Below, piece after piece: positions 14,561 to 15,081 of a stretch of 15,081 nucleotides of DNA. The notes below the pieces were generated by a model. That model was not told the origin of the DNA and made no database searches. It saw only the letters and a list, made by a program, of their open reading frames with translations. The stretch spans positions 1 through 15,081 of the forward strand of contig JAKDKP010000004.1 in assembly GCA_030453285.1 (NCBI GenBank), given 5' to 3'. The stretch's first letter is position 1; each line of letters starts with the position of its first letter. Both the position numbers and the translations under genes were made by a program. The stretch comes from Propionibacteriales bacterium. GTDB lineage: Bacteria; Actinomycetota; Actinomycetes; Propionibacteriales; Propionibacteriaceae.

Positions 14561-15043
14561 TCAGATCGTGGTCGAGGTCAGGATGGCCAGCAGAGGGACG
14601 ATCCGCTCCGGTGGAATCTCGTAGTGGCCACGTGAGGTGGAGTGCAGCCAGCCGCCGGCGATCAGTGCCCGCAGGTGATGATGCAGTTGCCCCGTGGTGC
14701 CCAGGCCGTCCTGGTGGGCCAGATCGGCGGTGCTGCGTGTGCCGCTGAAGATCAACTGCAGCAGGGAGAGGCGTACCGGGTTGGCCAGTGCGTCAAGCGC
14801 CGAGGTGGCACTGGACCAGTCGCGATCGGCCAGGGCATCGCGCGACAAGCCATACTGCCAGCGCGCTGAACCGCTGTCGGGCAATCCCACCGAGCCGACC
14901 ACCATCACGGTGTCAGGATGATGTCGTTCGAGGGCTTCGAGTGCCCAGAAGTCGTCCTGGGGTGCGACCGTCGTGGTCGGTTCGGCCAGTCGTTCCTCCA
15001 GTGCGGCGACCCGTGCTTCCAGGTTCTTCAGTGAGGAGGTCAT
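14561..15043 (-). CDS. ArsR-type winged-helix transcriptional regulator
   Basis: A 160-residue DNA-binding regulator. The N terminus has a short coiled coil (LKNLEARVAALEERLAE). A middle region follows at about 30-78 that I do not recognise. The winged helix lies at about 80-150, with ALANPVRLSLLQLI, the helix-turn-helix TADLAHQDGLGTTGQLHHHL, and the wing WLHSTSRGHYEI. There are no Cys-based metal sites, so it is unlikely to be a metal sensor of the classical ArsR type. ATG at 15043 has no ribosome site, but a promoter ends 6 nt before it, so it is probably translated from a leaderless mRNA. It heads an operon with the serine hydrolase and probably represses its own promoter through the palindrome within it. 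The ligand is unknown. Confidence 0.85.
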   Translation of the reverse strand: MTSSLKNLEARVAALEERLAEPTTTVAPQDDFWALEALERHHPDTVMVVGSVGLPDSGSARWQYGLSRDALADRDWSSATSALDALANPVRLSLLQLIFSGTRSTADLAHQDGLGTTGQLHHHLRALIAGGWLHSTSRGHYEIPPERIVPLLAILTSTTI

Positions 15044-15049
15044 GAGGTA

Positions 15050-15078
15050 ATAGTACGTAAGTACGTAGGAACGTTCAA
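15050..15078 (-). promoter_or_regulatory. Leaderless promoter with palindromic operator for the ArsR-hydrolase operon
   Basis: On the minus strand TTGAAC (15078-15073), a 17-nt spacer and TACTAT (15055-15050) form a good promoter. Only 6 nt separate the -10 from the ATG at 15043, so the transcript should begin at or next to the start codon. Between the two hexamers lies TACGTA-AG-TACGTA (15054-15067), a symmetrical repeat of a palindromic hexamer, in an ideal place for repression by the encoded winged-helix protein. Confidence 0.68.
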
Positions 15079-15081
15079 ATC

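Overview
This is a high-GC window with long ORFs on both strands, frequent GTG/TTG starts and Shine-Dalgarno sites, which suggests an actinobacterium. Gene content and the abundance of CGTACG would fit a Propionibacteriales-like genome, but that placement is only a guess. The left edge cuts into kdpD; the right edge lies just upstream of an ArsR-type regulator.

Layout. (1) 1-3240 (+): 5'-truncated kdpD and kdpE, the potassium/turgor two-component system, coupled by a 4-nt overlap. (2) 3365-3767 (+): a Rid/YjgF-family gene broken by a +1 frameshift. (3) 3893-5173 (+): a family 1 glycosidase with both catalytic glutamates, an unusual palindrome in its upstream region and a strong hairpin after it. 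(4) 5265-6245 (+): an unrecognised coiled-coil protein. (5) 10804-6350 (-): six overlapping genes read bioY, short acyl-CoA/AMP ligase, thiolase, bioM, bioN, CHY zinc-finger protein. (6) 11281-12936 (+): a DEAD-box RNA helicase with an Arg/Asp-rich tandem-repeat tail and a long structured leader. (7) 15043-13007 (-): an ArsR-type regulator followed by a membrane-anchored beta-lactamase-fold serine hydrolase, from a probable leaderless promoter with a built-in palindromic operator.

The most interesting part is the biotin operon. BioY, BioM and BioN together make a complete group I energy-coupling-factor biotin transporter. Between the substrate-binding and motor subunits sit an ANL-superfamily ligase and a thiolase, resembling the yhfU-yhfT-yhfS grouping of Bacillus subtilis. 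The thiolase keeps its nucleophilic Cys and the GHP histidine but has Ser where the second catalytic Cys should be and Val where the conserved NEAF Asn should be. The ligase lacks roughly half of the usual N-terminal domain. A CHY zinc-finger protein is translationally coupled to BioN. The promoter region carries two direct 13-bp repeats over the -10 element, a candidate biotin-responsive operator, and a hairpin lies in the leader. This could be an uncharacterised route for handling biotin, a biotin vitamer or a precursor alongside its import.
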